Source: Chryseobacterium sp. JAH (GTDB lineage: Bacteria > Bacteroidota > Bacteroidia > Flavobacteriales > Weeksellaceae). From it: a stretch of DNA of 64,000 nt. Location: the NCBI RefSeq assembly GCF_001507335.1, contig NZ_LMAH01000001.1:434001-498000 (forward strand). Direction: 5' to 3'. The notes below the pieces were generated by a model. That model had not been told where the DNA came from. It saw nothing but the letters and a program-made list of their open reading frames with translations, and searched no databases. Shown piece after piece: positions 53,936 through 63,218 of the stretch (positions are counted from its first letter, which is position 1; each line of letters opens with the position of its first letter). A program made the position numbers and the translations under genes.

Positions 53936-54382
53936 ATGAAAAAAATAGGTGATTACAGAAAACTTCTTGAGGTAGACAATACCGCTACTTTGAAAGATTT
54001 AAAAACAGTTTACAGAAATGTGATGAAAGATACGCATCCTGATAAATTTGTGAATAATGAAGAAGGAAAACTGGAAGCGGAAGAAAAAAGCAAATCTGTG
54101 ATTGAAGCCTATCACTTTTTGGTAAGCATCAACCCTGAAACGCAGGAAAAATATAAAGAAGAATACACAGAAACGATTACTACTTCTATCATCACTGATT
54201 TTTATTTGGAAAAATCAATTCTGAAAGTTCAGCATTTGAACGGTAAAATGTTTGAATACATCGGAGTTCCGAGAAATACCTATATCAAAATGGTGAATGC
54301 TGATTCTCCGAGCCGTTTTGCAAGAAGACATATCTACGGAAATTTCATCTACAGAAAGTCTGGTGAGGTAATGGCGGATTAA
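53936..54382 (+). CDS. J-domain and KTSC-domain protein
   Basis: 148 residues from ATG 53936; an upstream in-frame TTG at 53927 falls too close to the promoter. Residues 1-68 form a J domain (HPD at 34-36 in THPDKF), and 85-145 a KTSC domain (LNGKMFEYIGVPRNTY, SPSRFARRHIYGNF). The J domain would recruit DnaK; the KTSC domain is found at the end of some lysyl-tRNA synthetases and may bind nucleic acid. Single gene with a terminator. Confidence 0.85.
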   Translation: MKKIGDYRKLLEVDNTATLKDLKTVYRNVMKDTHPDKFVNNEEGKLEAEEKSKSVIEAYHFLVSINPETQEKYKEEYTETITTSIITDFYLEKSILKVQHLNGKMFEYIGVPRNTYIKMVNADSPSRFARRHIYGNFIYRKSGEVMAD

Positions 54383-54430
54383 TTTTCGTTTTGAAAATAC
54401 AAATGTGCTGTAACAGCATTTTAAAATATA

Positions 54431-54459
54431 AACCGTATTCTCTGGATGCGGTTTTTTTA
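54431..54459 (+). terminator. intrinsic terminator after the J-domain gene
   Basis: AACCGTAT and ATGCGGTT pair (one G.U) around a 7-base loop, then eight T. Confidence 0.7.
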
Positions 54460-54476
54460 TTGGGCAGTTTTCAAGT

Positions 54477-54555
54477 TCTCGATACGGTTTCTTCAAAAAT
54501 CTACCCGAACTGACGTGGTTTTTCCGATTGAGTTTGGAAATCCAAAATCACGTCA
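54477..54555. repeat. intergenic palindromic repeat at the end of the AraC gene
   Basis: TGACGTG (54511-54517) and CACGTCA (54549-54555) are exact complements flanking TTTTTCC and GGAAATCC. The segment before it (GTTCTCGATACGG, CCCGAACTGACG) resembles a dispersed flavobacterial repeat. It overlaps the AraC stop codon and may end that transcript. Confidence 0.4.
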
Positions 54556-55425
54556 ATCTAATAAGAAATTAAATTCTTTTCTGTACTGCGACGGACTTTT
54601 GCCCGTGTATTCTCTGAACGTTTTATTAAAGTAACTGAAATTATTAAAACCAGATTCAAAGCAGACATCGGTTATGCTTAAAGGCTGTTCAGCTAGAAGT
54701 TTAAGGGAATGGGTAATTCGATATTCGTTCACAAACTGTGTGAAGGTTTTATTGGTAATTTTCTTGAAATAACGGCAGAACGAAGGTACTTTCATGCTTG
54801 CCAGATCAGAAATCTGTTCCAAAGTGATCTGTTCTTTGAAATGATCTTTCACGTAGTTAAAGATATGATTGATCCTCTCGTTATCTTCCACCTGCGTCTG
54901 GAGGTAGTATTTTCCGGCATTTAGTATACGGTATTCCTGTGTTGAGGCGAGTTCTTCCAAAATCTTGATGAATTTCATCAGCTTGTCCAAAGAAGATGAG
55001 TCGTGCATTTCGGTAATTTTTAAACCTACCTCTTTTTTTATATTTTCCGAAAACACAATTCCCGCTTTTGCTTTTTCCAGGAGATTGGTAATCTTCTGCA
55101 TCTCAGGCAAATTCCAAATCTCTTCACCTAAAAAATCGGGTTTAAACTGGATGACCATTTCGTAATCGTTGTTGGTATTTTCATTGGTCATTCCGCAATG
55201 AGGGAGGTTGGATCCCATTAAAACAAGATCTCCATCTGAAAAATAAGATATATTACTTCCTATCTGCCGCTTACCGGAGCCGCCACAGACGAAAATTAAC
55301 TCAATTTCAGGATGATAATGCCATACATGTGACTTGATATTTTCGTTTTTCAAAAACTTCAGACTCGTGAAACTGCTTCCCAGATTGGGTTTCACAGCTT
55401 CGAAGGTGGGATGCGAATGTTTCAT
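54553..55425 (-). CDS. AraC-family transcription regulator
   Basis: 290 residues from ATG 55425 (MKHSHPTFEAVKP); a longer frame to 55464 is unlikely because a -7 box (TAATTTTG, 55454-55447 on the minus strand) sits there. N-terminal cupin domain (WHYHPEIELIFVCGG), C-terminal AraC HTH pair (TLEQISDLASMKVPSFCRYFKK and ITDVCFESGFNNFSYFNKTF). The effector is unknown, a sugar or similar small molecule by family. Target genes are not evident in the neighbourhood. Confidence 0.9.
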   Translation of the reverse strand: MKHSHPTFEAVKPNLGSSFTSLKFLKNENIKSHVWHYHPEIELIFVCGGSGKRQIGSNISYFSDGDLVLMGSNLPHCGMTNENTNNDYEMVIQFKPDFLGEEIWNLPEMQKITNLLEKAKAGIVFSENIKKEVGLKITEMHDSSSLDKLMKFIKILEELASTQEYRILNAGKYYLQTQVEDNERINHIFNYVKDHFKEQITLEQISDLASMKVPSFCRYFKKITNKTFTQFVNEYRITHSLKLLAEQPLSITDVCFESGFNNFSYFNKTFREYTGKSPSQYRKEFNFLLD

Positions 55426-55541
55426 ATCAGTACCGTTATTTGTATGCAAAATTAACAAATACAATTTAAATAATTAATATTAAGGTTAAAATAGCACATG
55501 TATAAGGCAATTGTACAGTAGAACCGCGTTGAGGTTTGATC

Positions 55542-55549
55542 TAAATTTG
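55542..55549 (+). promoter_or_regulatory. -7 box of the secreted-protein gene
   Basis: TAAATTTG, followed by CAG, with the ATG at 55579. A TTG at 55511 is 28 bases upstream, longer than optimal. Confidence 0.4.
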
Positions 55550-55578
55550 CAGTATTAACAAATGAAAAAATTTATATT

Positions 55579-56175
55579 ATGAAAAAAGTATTACAATCAG
55601 TTTTGATGATCGGTTTCCTATCTCTTTCAGTTAGTGCGATGAGTAAAGACAAAGACTTTTCTCTTTCATTTGGAAAAGCTGAAGCAGAATCGGTAACCTT
55701 TAAAGTATCAAATGCAAAAAATGTTTCTGTAACAATCTTCAGTGAAAATGATGGTGAATTGCTTTCTGAAGATTTAAATTCAGATAAGAGCGTTGCCAAA
55801 TCTTACAATTTTAAAGATCTTGAATCAGGTATTTATTACCTAATCGTAGAATCTGAAACTAAGATTGAGAAATATAAAATAAATGTTGACACTGATAAAA
55901 AAGTGATCATTGATAAAACGCCTGTGGCAGAAATCGTGAAGCCTGAATTTTCTTTAGACGGAAATAAAACAAAACTGCATTTCTCAGGTTTAAAAAATTC
56001 AGTAAAGATCACGGTGTCAGATTTTTCAAATACCGTTTATTACAATTCGAATAAATCTGCAACCAATGGTGAGCTGGATATCACTTTCGATTTAAACCCG
56101 AATACAGCCGACAACTATATTATCAGTGTAGAACAGGCAGGAAAAGTTTTCAACAAAGTAATCAATCTGAGATAG
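55579..56175 (+). CDS. secreted beta-sandwich protein of unknown function
   Basis: 198 residues. Signal peptide (about 1-20, KKVLQSVLMIGFLSLSVSA). Two similar beta-rich parts follow (VTFKVSNAKNVSVTIFSEND and LHFSGLKNSVKITVSDFSNT), each ending in YYLIVE or NYIISVE. The repeat is like the C-terminal sorting-domain fold (DUF3244/Por-type) but it lacks a clear sorting signal. Periplasmic or surface role unknown. Terminator follows. Confidence 0.65.
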   Translation: MKKVLQSVLMIGFLSLSVSAMSKDKDFSLSFGKAEAESVTFKVSNAKNVSVTIFSENDGELLSEDLNSDKSVAKSYNFKDLESGIYYLIVESETKIEKYKINVDTDKKVIIDKTPVAEIVKPEFSLDGNKTKLHFSGLKNSVKITVSDFSNTVYYNSNKSATNGELDITFDLNPNTADNYIISVEQAGKVFNKVINLR

Positions 56176-56217
56176 GAAATTATCCAGTTTAGATTAAAAA
56201 TTTTTATATAGTTTCTT

Positions 56218-56265
56218 TTTAAAGTTAGGTTCTTGCTGATATTCTCAGAAGAATCTGACTTTTTT
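56218..56265 (+). terminator. intrinsic terminator after the secreted-protein gene
   Basis: AGTTAGGTTCTT and AAGAATCTGACT pair with a few mismatches, followed by T6. The following 56266-56530 has no supported gene; it looks like non-coding or decayed sequence. Confidence 0.55.
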
Positions 56266-56532
56266 TGTTTGTCCAAAGTTGTTAAGATTTTGTTTAAACA
56301 TATTCAATTTTAAATTCTTTCAATACGTTCGACTTCGCAATCTATGATTTCGCCTAAAAGGTTACTAAGTTTTTATATAGGATTTTTTTTATGATTGAAA
56401 CCTGTGCTTTTAGGTCATTAACCAATCTAGTAAGGTTATTTACATATCTGCTGAGGTTTTAAACCTGTAGGTTCGGGTTGATGGACGGGAATTTTAAGGT
56501 TGTGAAATTGTCAGTTCATGCGTTTTATATGT

Positions 56533-56560
56533 CCGTGGCTTCGAAGGCCTCAGCCACCGG
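56533..56560. repeat. short palindromic repeat (CCGTGGCT..AGCCACCGG)
   Basis: GTGGCT and AGCCAC pair around TTCGAAGGCCTC. Its core CTTCGA-A-GGC-CTCAG resembles the arms of the repeat at 42159. It lies in the 500-base gap 56176-56675. Confidence 0.5.
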
Positions 56561-56622
56561 TTGTGTTATATAAAGCAGTCTTTTATTTATTTTTATCATT
56601 TGGAGCATCATTACTAAAATAA

Positions 56623-56654
56623 GAAAGCCGCATCAAAGAATTGACGCGGCTTTC
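56623..56654 (-). terminator. terminator of the RND efflux operon
   Basis: On the minus strand GAAAGCCGC and GCGGCTTTC are exact complements, then a T-rich tract. It follows the acrB-like gene. Confidence 0.75.
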
Positions 56655-56675
56655 AGGTTAATTAAGGTTGTTATA

Positions 56676-59600
56676 TTAATCTACGTGTTTTGGCGTGTAG
56701 CCGTCTTCACTCAGTTCTTTTTCTTCGTAATCCGCTTTCATTTCAGCATCATAATCTACCGGTTTGCCTTTACCCATTCTTCTCAGTAATGAATCGAACA
56801 GTGAATAAACTGTAGGAACGATAATTAAGGTAAGGAATAATGATGATGTCAAACCACCGATAATTACCCAAGCCAAACCATTGTTCATCTCCGCTCCTGC
56901 TCCTTTTGCAATTGCGATCGGGATCATACCGAAGATCATCGCAATCGTTGTCATTAAGATCGGACGAAGACGGGCATGGTTAGCCTGAATCAAAGCGTCG
57001 TGAGTGTTTGCTCCGGCTGCTTTTCTCATATTGGCGAAATCGACAATCATAATCGCGTTTTTCGCTACCAAACCAATCAACATAATCATCCCCAACATCG
57101 TAAAGATATTGATGGTATTACCTGTAATTGCTAGGATTACCATAACCCCGATCAATGCCAGAGGAATTGAGAATAATACTACAAACGGGTACACAAATGA
57201 ATCATATAATGAAACCATTACCAGATAAACCAATACGATAGCCGCTGCTAAAGCGATTCCTAAAGTACCCATACCTTCTGTCTGATTTTCCATATCACCA
57301 CTCCAGATGTAATTTACTCCGGCTGGTTTTGTTTTTTCATTTGTCATAAACTGGTCTGCCCATTCGTTGGCAACATCACCCATTGCACGGCCTACCACTT
57401 TCGATTTCACCTTTACAGAGGCTGTTTTATCTCTACGCTCCAGCAAACTTGGCCCTGAACCCATTTTGACATCAGCAAACTGACTCAGCCTTATTTGCTC
57501 GCCTGATGGATTGGTAAACATTAAGTTTCTTACGTCATCAATGGACTGTCTGTTGGCATCGCCAAAACGGATGTTGATATCATATTCGTATTCTCCGGCT
57601 CTGAATTTTCCGTCTGTGTTTCCTGAGAATGCAGTCTGCATTGTCTGACCTACACTGGAAAGATTTAAACCTAAAGAAGACATTTTATCTCTGTCGATGT
57701 TCACCTGAACTTCAGGGTTTCCTGAGTCGGAAGATAATTCTGCATCTACAGCTCCAGGAACTTTTTTAAGCAAAGCAAGAATTCTGTTGGCTTCTTTGTT
57801 TGCCGTTGCGTTATCAGGAGCGGTAACTACCATTTCGATTGGTGCAGCGTCTGCTCCCATTAATCCGATTGGTGCTGTTTTAAATTCAACTCCGGTGAAT
57901 TTTTCTTCTAAAGCTCTTTTAATTTTAGCTGATTTAATATCTGTACTTTCATCACGTTCAGATTTATCAACTAAAATTACCTGAATTTCTGATTGATACA
58001 AAGTTGCCTGCGCTCCACCAAAACCTGATGACTGTTGGCCAACCGTGGTGATCATATCGACTACATCTTTATCGTCTCTCAAATATTTTTCAACCTGTAA
58101 AGTCAATTGATTGGTTTTTTCGACGGAAGCATCTTTAGGTAATTCCATCTGAACAAGGAACTGACCTCTGTCCATTTTCGGGAAGAATTCTCCACCGATA
58201 AATCCGCCACCCATTAATCCCATTGTCACTACAATTAAAAGTACAAACGTAAGAACAACGGTCATCACTCTTCTTAAACCGGATTTTAAAACCCATTCAA
58301 GAATTCCTGTAATCCAGTGTGTAAATTTATCCAATTGCTTTTCAAACCAAAGGATGAATTTCTCGAAAGGATTTTTACCCGTCAAATGTACCAACTTTCC
58401 AAATCTTGAAGACAACCATGGAATGATGGTAAATGAAGCCAGTAACGAGAACAGCGTTGCAATAACTACCGTGACACAAAACTGTGCTAGAATGTCTGAA
58501 ACCAAACCTGAACTCATCGCAATCGGTAAAAATACCACCACAATTACCATGGTAATTGCTGTTACGGTAAAGCCAATTTCTGAAGCTCCGTCATAGGCCG
58601 CACGGATTCTACTTTTCCCCATCTCCATGTGACGGTATACGTTCTCCAGTACTACAATCGCATCATCCACAAGAATACCTACAACTAATGAAAGTCCTAA
58701 TAAACTCATTAGGTTTAAGGTATACCCCATCAGATACATTCCAATCACCGTTGCAATCAACGATACCGGAATAGAAACCATTACGATAAATGCGTTTCTG
58801 ATGTTGTGAAGGAATAATAGCATTACTACAGCAACCAAAATAATCGCCAGAAATAAATCGAAAATTACATGATCTGCCGCTTCAAGCGTAAAGTCTGTAT
58901 TGTCATCTACTATTGAAACTTTTAATCCCTGAACTTTATAATTGGTTTGAACCTGCTCAATCGTTTTTTGTACCGCTTCAGAAACTGATACTGCATTGGC
59001 ATCAGACTGTTTTTTTACCTGAAGTAAGATGGTCGGATTTTGGTTAAATCTCGCTACCTTCTCTATATCTTTTTGAGTATCAAAAACGGTTGCAATATCA
59101 GATAAACGAACCTGAACTCCGTTTTTATTGGATACTACAAGACTATTCATCTCGGCAATATCTCTGTATTTTCCTGAAAGTCTGATGGTAGATCTTGAAG
59201 TTCTTGTTTTCAAAGCTCCCGTCGGGAAATCTAAGTTAGAAGAAAGAATTGCCTGCTGTACGTCTGCAATCGCAACACCATACCCCTGCATTTTCTTTTC
59301 ATCTAAATTTACCTGAACTTCTCTTTCTTGTCCACCTACGAGGTCAACCTGAGCTACACCGTTTACACGGGAGAAAACCGGTTCTACTTTTTTATCTAAA
59401 AGATCGTAAAGCTCTTTGCTATTCAGCTTATCACTTGCAATACTCAACGTCATGATCGGTAAATCATCCAATGAGAATTTCTGCAGTGATGGCGGGTCTG
59501 CATCTTCCGGAAGATCTGCCAAAATAGCATTCACCTTTCTCTGTGCATCATTCAAAGCGTAGTTTACATCGGCACCTGTGTTCAGCTGAACCATAATTAC

Positions 59601-59867
59601 CGATAAACTTTCATATGAAGATGATTCTACTTTCTTTACGTTTTCCAACGAACCTACAGCGTCTTCAATCTTACGTGTCACCGATGTTTCCACCTCAGAA
59701 GGTGAAGCTCCCGGATACACGGTAGAAATCGTTACCATATTGGTTTCAAATTTCGGAATCAATTCGTACCCCATCATGGAGTAGCTTAATAAACCTCCCA
59801 GCGTCAGAATCGTAAATAATACGATAACCAGGGACGGTCTTTTAATGGATATTTCTGCTAACTTCAT
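56676..59867 (-). CDS. RND efflux transporter (AcrB/HAE1 type)
   Basis: 1063 residues, full length for an inner-membrane HAE1 pump. Signature GILVDDAIVVLENV contains the proton-relay Asp pair, GLVAKNAIMIVDFA the relay Lys of the tenth helix. Starts inside the membrane (SIKRPSLVIVLFTILTLGG). Exports drugs or lipids using the proton gradient. It is third in the operon after the tolC- and adaptor-like genes, starting 6 bases after the adaptor. Confidence 0.95.
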   Translation of the reverse strand: MKLAEISIKRPSLVIVLFTILTLGGLLSYSMMGYELIPKFETNMVTISTVYPGASPSEVETSVTRKIEDAVGSLENVKKVESSSYESLSVIMVQLNTGADVNYALNDAQRKVNAILADLPEDADPPSLQKFSLDDLPIMTLSIASDKLNSKELYDLLDKKVEPVFSRVNGVAQVDLVGGQEREVQVNLDEKKMQGYGVAIADVQQAILSSNLDFPTGALKTRTSRSTIRLSGKYRDIAEMNSLVVSNKNGVQVRLSDIATVFDTQKDIEKVARFNQNPTILLQVKKQSDANAVSVSEAVQKTIEQVQTNYKVQGLKVSIVDDNTDFTLEAADHVIFDLFLAIILVAVVMLLFLHNIRNAFIVMVSIPVSLIATVIGMYLMGYTLNLMSLLGLSLVVGILVDDAIVVLENVYRHMEMGKSRIRAAYDGASEIGFTVTAITMVIVVVFLPIAMSSGLVSDILAQFCVTVVIATLFSLLASFTIIPWLSSRFGKLVHLTGKNPFEKFILWFEKQLDKFTHWITGILEWVLKSGLRRVMTVVLTFVLLIVVTMGLMGGGFIGGEFFPKMDRGQFLVQMELPKDASVEKTNQLTLQVEKYLRDDKDVVDMITTVGQQSSGFGGAQATLYQSEIQVILVDKSERDESTDIKSAKIKRALEEKFTGVEFKTAPIGLMGADAAPIEMVVTAPDNATANKEANRILALLKKVPGAVDAELSSDSGNPEVQVNIDRDKMSSLGLNLSSVGQTMQTAFSGNTDGKFRAGEYEYDINIRFGDANRQSIDDVRNLMFTNPSGEQIRLSQFADVKMGSGPSLLERRDKTASVKVKSKVVGRAMGDVANEWADQFMTNEKTKPAGVNYIWSGDMENQTEGMGTLGIALAAAIVLVYLVMVSLYDSFVYPFVVLFSIPLALIGVMVILAITGNTINIFTMLGMIMLIGLVAKNAIMIVDFANMRKAAGANTHDALIQANHARLRPILMTTIAMIFGMIPIAIAKGAGAEMNNGLAWVIIGGLTSSLFLTLIIVPTVYSLFDSLLRRMGKGKPVDYDAEMKADYEEKELSEDGYTPKHVD

Positions 59868-59873
59868 CTTCTG

Positions 59874-60935
59874 TTACTTTACGATATTGATTTTTGAACC
59901 GTTATCAAGGTTGATCTGTCCGCTGGTAATTACCTGCTCACCTCCGTTCAGTCCGCTGATGATTTGTACTTTGTCGCCGTATACTTTTCCTGTTTTCACA
60001 GTGATCATTTTAGCAGTACCATTCTGAACGATAAAGATTTGTCCTGAACTCACTCCATTTGCAAAAGCTTCCGCGGGAACTGTCAGCATATTTTGAGTTT
60101 CAGCACCATTATTTGTTTTAAATAATGCAGTTGCATACATACCCGCCTTTAGGTTCCCTCTGTTTTGAACTTCAATTTCTACAGGGAAATTTAAAGAAGC
60201 ATCACTTTTAGGAGCGATAAATGTAATTCTTCCGCTGAAAGATTCTTCAGGTAAAACATTCACATTAATTGCTACTTCCTGACCCAATTGAATTCTTCCG
60301 ATCTGGCTTTCGTCAACTAAAACTGAAAGTTTTAAGCTGTTGATATTTACGATTTCGAATAAAGCAGTTCCCGGTGCAACCACCATTCCCGGCTCAACCA
60401 TTTTTTTGTTGATAATACCGCTGATTCCTGCTCTGATGCTTGTATCATTTACTTTTACACCTTGAGCTCTTACTGCAGCCTGCATATTTTTCAACTGCAA
60501 TCTTGAATTGTCTAACTGTTGTTTTGTAACACCTCCTGTTTTGAAGGCATTTTCATAACGTTGGTTGTCTGCAATTGCATTCTGTAAATTGTTCTGAGCT
60601 TGAGTAACGTCTACTTCAATCGCATCTCTTTTAATCGTTGCTAAAACCTGACCGGCTCCTACTCTAGAACCTTCTTTCACGAAAACGCTCACAATACGTC
60701 CTGCAATTTCTGAAGACTGATTCGATTCCTGTTTTGGGATAAAAGTTCCGTTTGCAGAATAATCTGTGTTGATATTTTCTCTGGAAACAGTAACAACATT
60801 TACGTTGATTTTGTCAACCTGTTTTGCTACTTCTTTTACTTCGGTTTCCTGTTTCTTTTTGTTATCAGTAATTTTCCAAGCTGCTAAACCAATAAGCACT
60901 GCAGCGACGATGATATATATTAAAGTTTTTTTCAT
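59874..60935 (-). CDS. RND efflux periplasmic adaptor (AcrA/MFP type)
   Basis: 353 residues. N-terminal membrane anchor (TLIYIIVAAVLIGLAAW), then an MFP core with a lipoyl-like half (GTFIPKQESNQSSEIAGRIVSV), a coiled coil (AQNNLQNAIADNQRYENA) and a beta-barrel (GMYATALFKT). It has no lipobox Cys. It bridges the pump to the outer membrane channel. 91 bases follow the tolC-like gene. Confidence 0.93.
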   Translation of the reverse strand: MKKTLIYIIVAAVLIGLAAWKITDNKKKQETEVKEVAKQVDKINVNVVTVSRENINTDYSANGTFIPKQESNQSSEIAGRIVSVFVKEGSRVGAGQVLATIKRDAIEVDVTQAQNNLQNAIADNQRYENAFKTGGVTKQQLDNSRLQLKNMQAAVRAQGVKVNDTSIRAGISGIINKKMVEPGMVVAPGTALFEIVNINSLKLSVLVDESQIGRIQLGQEVAINVNVLPEESFSGRITFIAPKSDASLNFPVEIEVQNRGNLKAGMYATALFKTNNGAETQNMLTVPAEAFANGVSSGQIFIVQNGTAKMITVKTGKVYGDKVQIISGLNGGEQVITSGQINLDNGSKINIVK

Positions 60936-61026
60936 TTGAAGTTATTTATAAATTTTAAAGGTCAAATGCAATCGCCACATTTTCATAAGTTTTTTTGTAC
61001 TATAATTCATAGCGATGTCATTTCAA

Positions 61027-62379
61027 TTATGGGTTTTGTAAAGTATTAAGTTCGCCTTTAGCCTTGATTAATTTAATTTCAGCCTGTTTGTAGTCTAATA
61101 ATGCAGTGGTATAATTTTGTTTTGCATCCGTCAAAGCATTTTCAGAATCTAAAACTTCAGTTAACGTTGCTAAACCATATTGATAGTTTGCCTGAGTGTC
61201 TTTCTGAACTTTTTCAGCTAGCGTCACATTATTCTTCATGCTTTCAATCGTGATTAATGAATTTTCCATATTGGTAATTGCATTTTTATAATCTAAGCTT
61301 AAAGTCAACTGCGTATTTTGAATATCCTGATCTAAATCTAAAATATCAATTTCAGCCTGCTGAATCTTAGATTTTGTAGCTCCACCCGTAAAAATCGGAA
61401 TATTAATATTTAAGCCAATTGCAGAATAATCGCTCCAAAGAACGCCGTTATTGATGCCGTTTGTCAAAGGAAATTTAGCTCCTTGTCCACCCCATCCATA
61501 GTTTGCCTGTAGACCAACTGTTGGATAAAGATAAGCCTCAGTAGCTTTTTTATTGAATTGCAAAAGCTCTCTGTTTTTCTGTAAAACTTTTACCTCTGTT
61601 CTTGTATCTAAATCAACAGTACCTGCGATAAGCTGAGGTTTAGGTTCAATGCTTTTCTCTTCAAGCTCAATTGGAGTATCGATAGGAACGCCCATGTAGA
61701 ATTTCAGAGAGTTTTTTGAAAGCTCAACAGCGTTCACCAACTGCTGTCTGTTGGCACTGATATTCGTTAATTGTACATTGGTACGATCAAGATCAATTCC
61801 TTTTGCCAAACCGTTTTCTACTAAACTTTTGATTACATTTCTTACTTTTTCGGTATTGGTGTAGCTTACGTTTAATGTTTTAAGATTTTCTTCCTGTACA
61901 AAAACCTGATAATAGGCTGTTGCTACATTTTCGATAATCTGCTCATTAGAAAGCTGAGCATTCAAAACATAAAATTCTCTGGTAGATTTTGCAGCTTTTA
62001 GCCCTGTAAAAACTCTTTGATCAAAAATAGCCTGATTCACAGTAACAACGGCACTTGAACTCCAAGGTTGTCCCAATTGTGCACGGATTCTCTGTCCTCC
62101 AAACTCCAACAATGACTCCTGAATAATAGGGTTATATGTTAACCCGGCAGTTGCACTCACTTGCGGCAATGCACCAGCTCTTGCCTCGGCGATCTTATAT
62201 TCGGCTTTTTTGATCTGTAAAGCTGCTTTTTTGGCTTCTGCTTTATTTTGCAACGCCTGCTTGATGGCCTCTTGCAAAGATATCTCTTGCTGGGCAAATG
62301 CAGATGTAGAGCCGAAAATCATAAATGCTGCAGCTATCCCAATTTTTAGCTTTTTTGCAGTTATACGTTTTCTATTCAT
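61027..62379 (-). CDS. TolC-like outer membrane efflux protein
   Basis: 450 residues. Signal peptide (about 1-30, GIAAAFMIFGSTSAFA). Two structurally similar halves: QALQNKAEAKKAALQIKKAEYKI and AEKVQKDTQANYQYGLATLTEVL, with the long helices and the OEP segments. It forms the outer membrane channel of the RND pump below. First structural gene after tetR. Confidence 0.92.
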   Translation of the reverse strand: MNRKRITAKKLKIGIAAAFMIFGSTSAFAQQEISLQEAIKQALQNKAEAKKAALQIKKAEYKIAEARAGALPQVSATAGLTYNPIIQESLLEFGGQRIRAQLGQPWSSSAVVTVNQAIFDQRVFTGLKAAKSTREFYVLNAQLSNEQIIENVATAYYQVFVQEENLKTLNVSYTNTEKVRNVIKSLVENGLAKGIDLDRTNVQLTNISANRQQLVNAVELSKNSLKFYMGVPIDTPIELEEKSIEPKPQLIAGTVDLDTRTEVKVLQKNRELLQFNKKATEAYLYPTVGLQANYGWGGQGAKFPLTNGINNGVLWSDYSAIGLNINIPIFTGGATKSKIQQAEIDILDLDQDIQNTQLTLSLDYKNAITNMENSLITIESMKNNVTLAEKVQKDTQANYQYGLATLTEVLDSENALTDAKQNYTTALLDYKQAEIKLIKAKGELNTLQNP

Positions 62380-62475
62380 AATTTATTACTTCGTTTATTT
62401 TTTTGTAGTTGTTTTTCTGATGTACTTTATCCCTAAAGGACGAATCAGTTTTATAATTACTTTAACAGTTTTTAA

Positions 62476-63069
62476 TTAATTTTTAAAAAGCATGTTAAGG
62501 ATGATGTCTTTTCTTTCTGAGATGATCTGGTCAAACTCTTTATCTGTAATCATTAAATTCTCTAAAAACAGAGGCCTAACCGCACTCGGAAACACTAAAA
62601 GCGAAACCATATTGAGAAGAAACTGTACCGGAGCCATTTTTACAATATTTCCCAATTGCATTTCTTTTTCGATGTCTTCATACAATTTTTTCAGTTCGTC
62701 TTCCTCCACATCTCTTTTGTGGCAACTTCCTTTGTTAATTTGTGATACGATGTATGTTTCCAGATATGGATATTGAAGACTCGTGGATAAACTTCCATCA
62801 ATAAACTTGGCTATCTTTTCCTTAAAAGGAAGATCAGAGTTCATGATGATTTCAGATTTCTCTTTCTCCACCCGATGAGCTTCATCGAAAATGATTTGAA
62901 TCAGATTATCTCGTGATCTGAAATAATAGTTGATCAATGTTCTGTTAACACCGGCCTCGTCAGCAATCTCTTGTGTAGTTGCGTTAAATTTCCCCTGCAC
63001 AAAGAATAAATTCTTTGCAGTCTCTTTGATTAATTCCTGAGTTTGATCTTTTTTTTCTTGTTTTGACAT
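62476..63069 (-). CDS. TetR-family repressor of the efflux operon
   Basis: 197 residues. HTH at TTQEIADEAGVNRTLINYYFRSRDNLIQ (about 25-52), then a divergent helical ligand domain. It heads the tolC-acrA-acrB operon. Its own promoter region (63072-63132) carries three palindromic sites, so autorepression is likely. The ligand is unknown. Confidence 0.92.
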   Translation of the reverse strand: MSKQEKKDQTQELIKETAKNLFFVQGKFNATTQEIADEAGVNRTLINYYFRSRDNLIQIIFDEAHRVEKEKSEIIMNSDLPFKEKIAKFIDGSLSTSLQYPYLETYIVSQINKGSCHKRDVEEDELKKLYEDIEKEMQLGNIVKMAPVQFLLNMVSLLVFPSAVRPLFLENLMITDKEFDQIISERKDIILNMLFKN

Positions 63070-63071
63070 TT

Positions 63072-63132
63072 TTGTTAAACAATTTTGTGCAAAGATATAT
63101 CAAACAATTGTTTTGACAAAATTGTTAAACAA
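63072..63132 (-). promoter_or_regulatory. tetR promoter with three palindromic operator sites
   Basis: Site A TTGTTAAACAA (63072-63082), site B AAACAATTGTTT (63102-63113) and site C TTGTTAAACAA (63122-63132), each a palindrome. On the minus strand TTG (63119-63117), 19 bases, TATCTTTG (63097-63090) is a good promoter; start near 63084. Site B lies in the spacer, A at the start point and C just upstream of the -33. Confidence 0.75.
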
Positions 63133-63163
63133 AATAATTAAGTGATTTTCTGTGATTATTATC

Positions 63164-63195
63164 ATAAAAAAAGTCTGAACAAAATGTTCAGACTT
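63164..63195 (-). terminator. intrinsic terminator of the S1-domain gene
   Basis: On the minus strand AAGTCTGAAC, loop ATTTT, GTTCAGACTT, then six T. It lies between the S1-protein gene and tetR. Confidence 0.8.
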
Positions 63196-63218
63196 CAGTT
63201 TTATTTCAATAGTAATCT

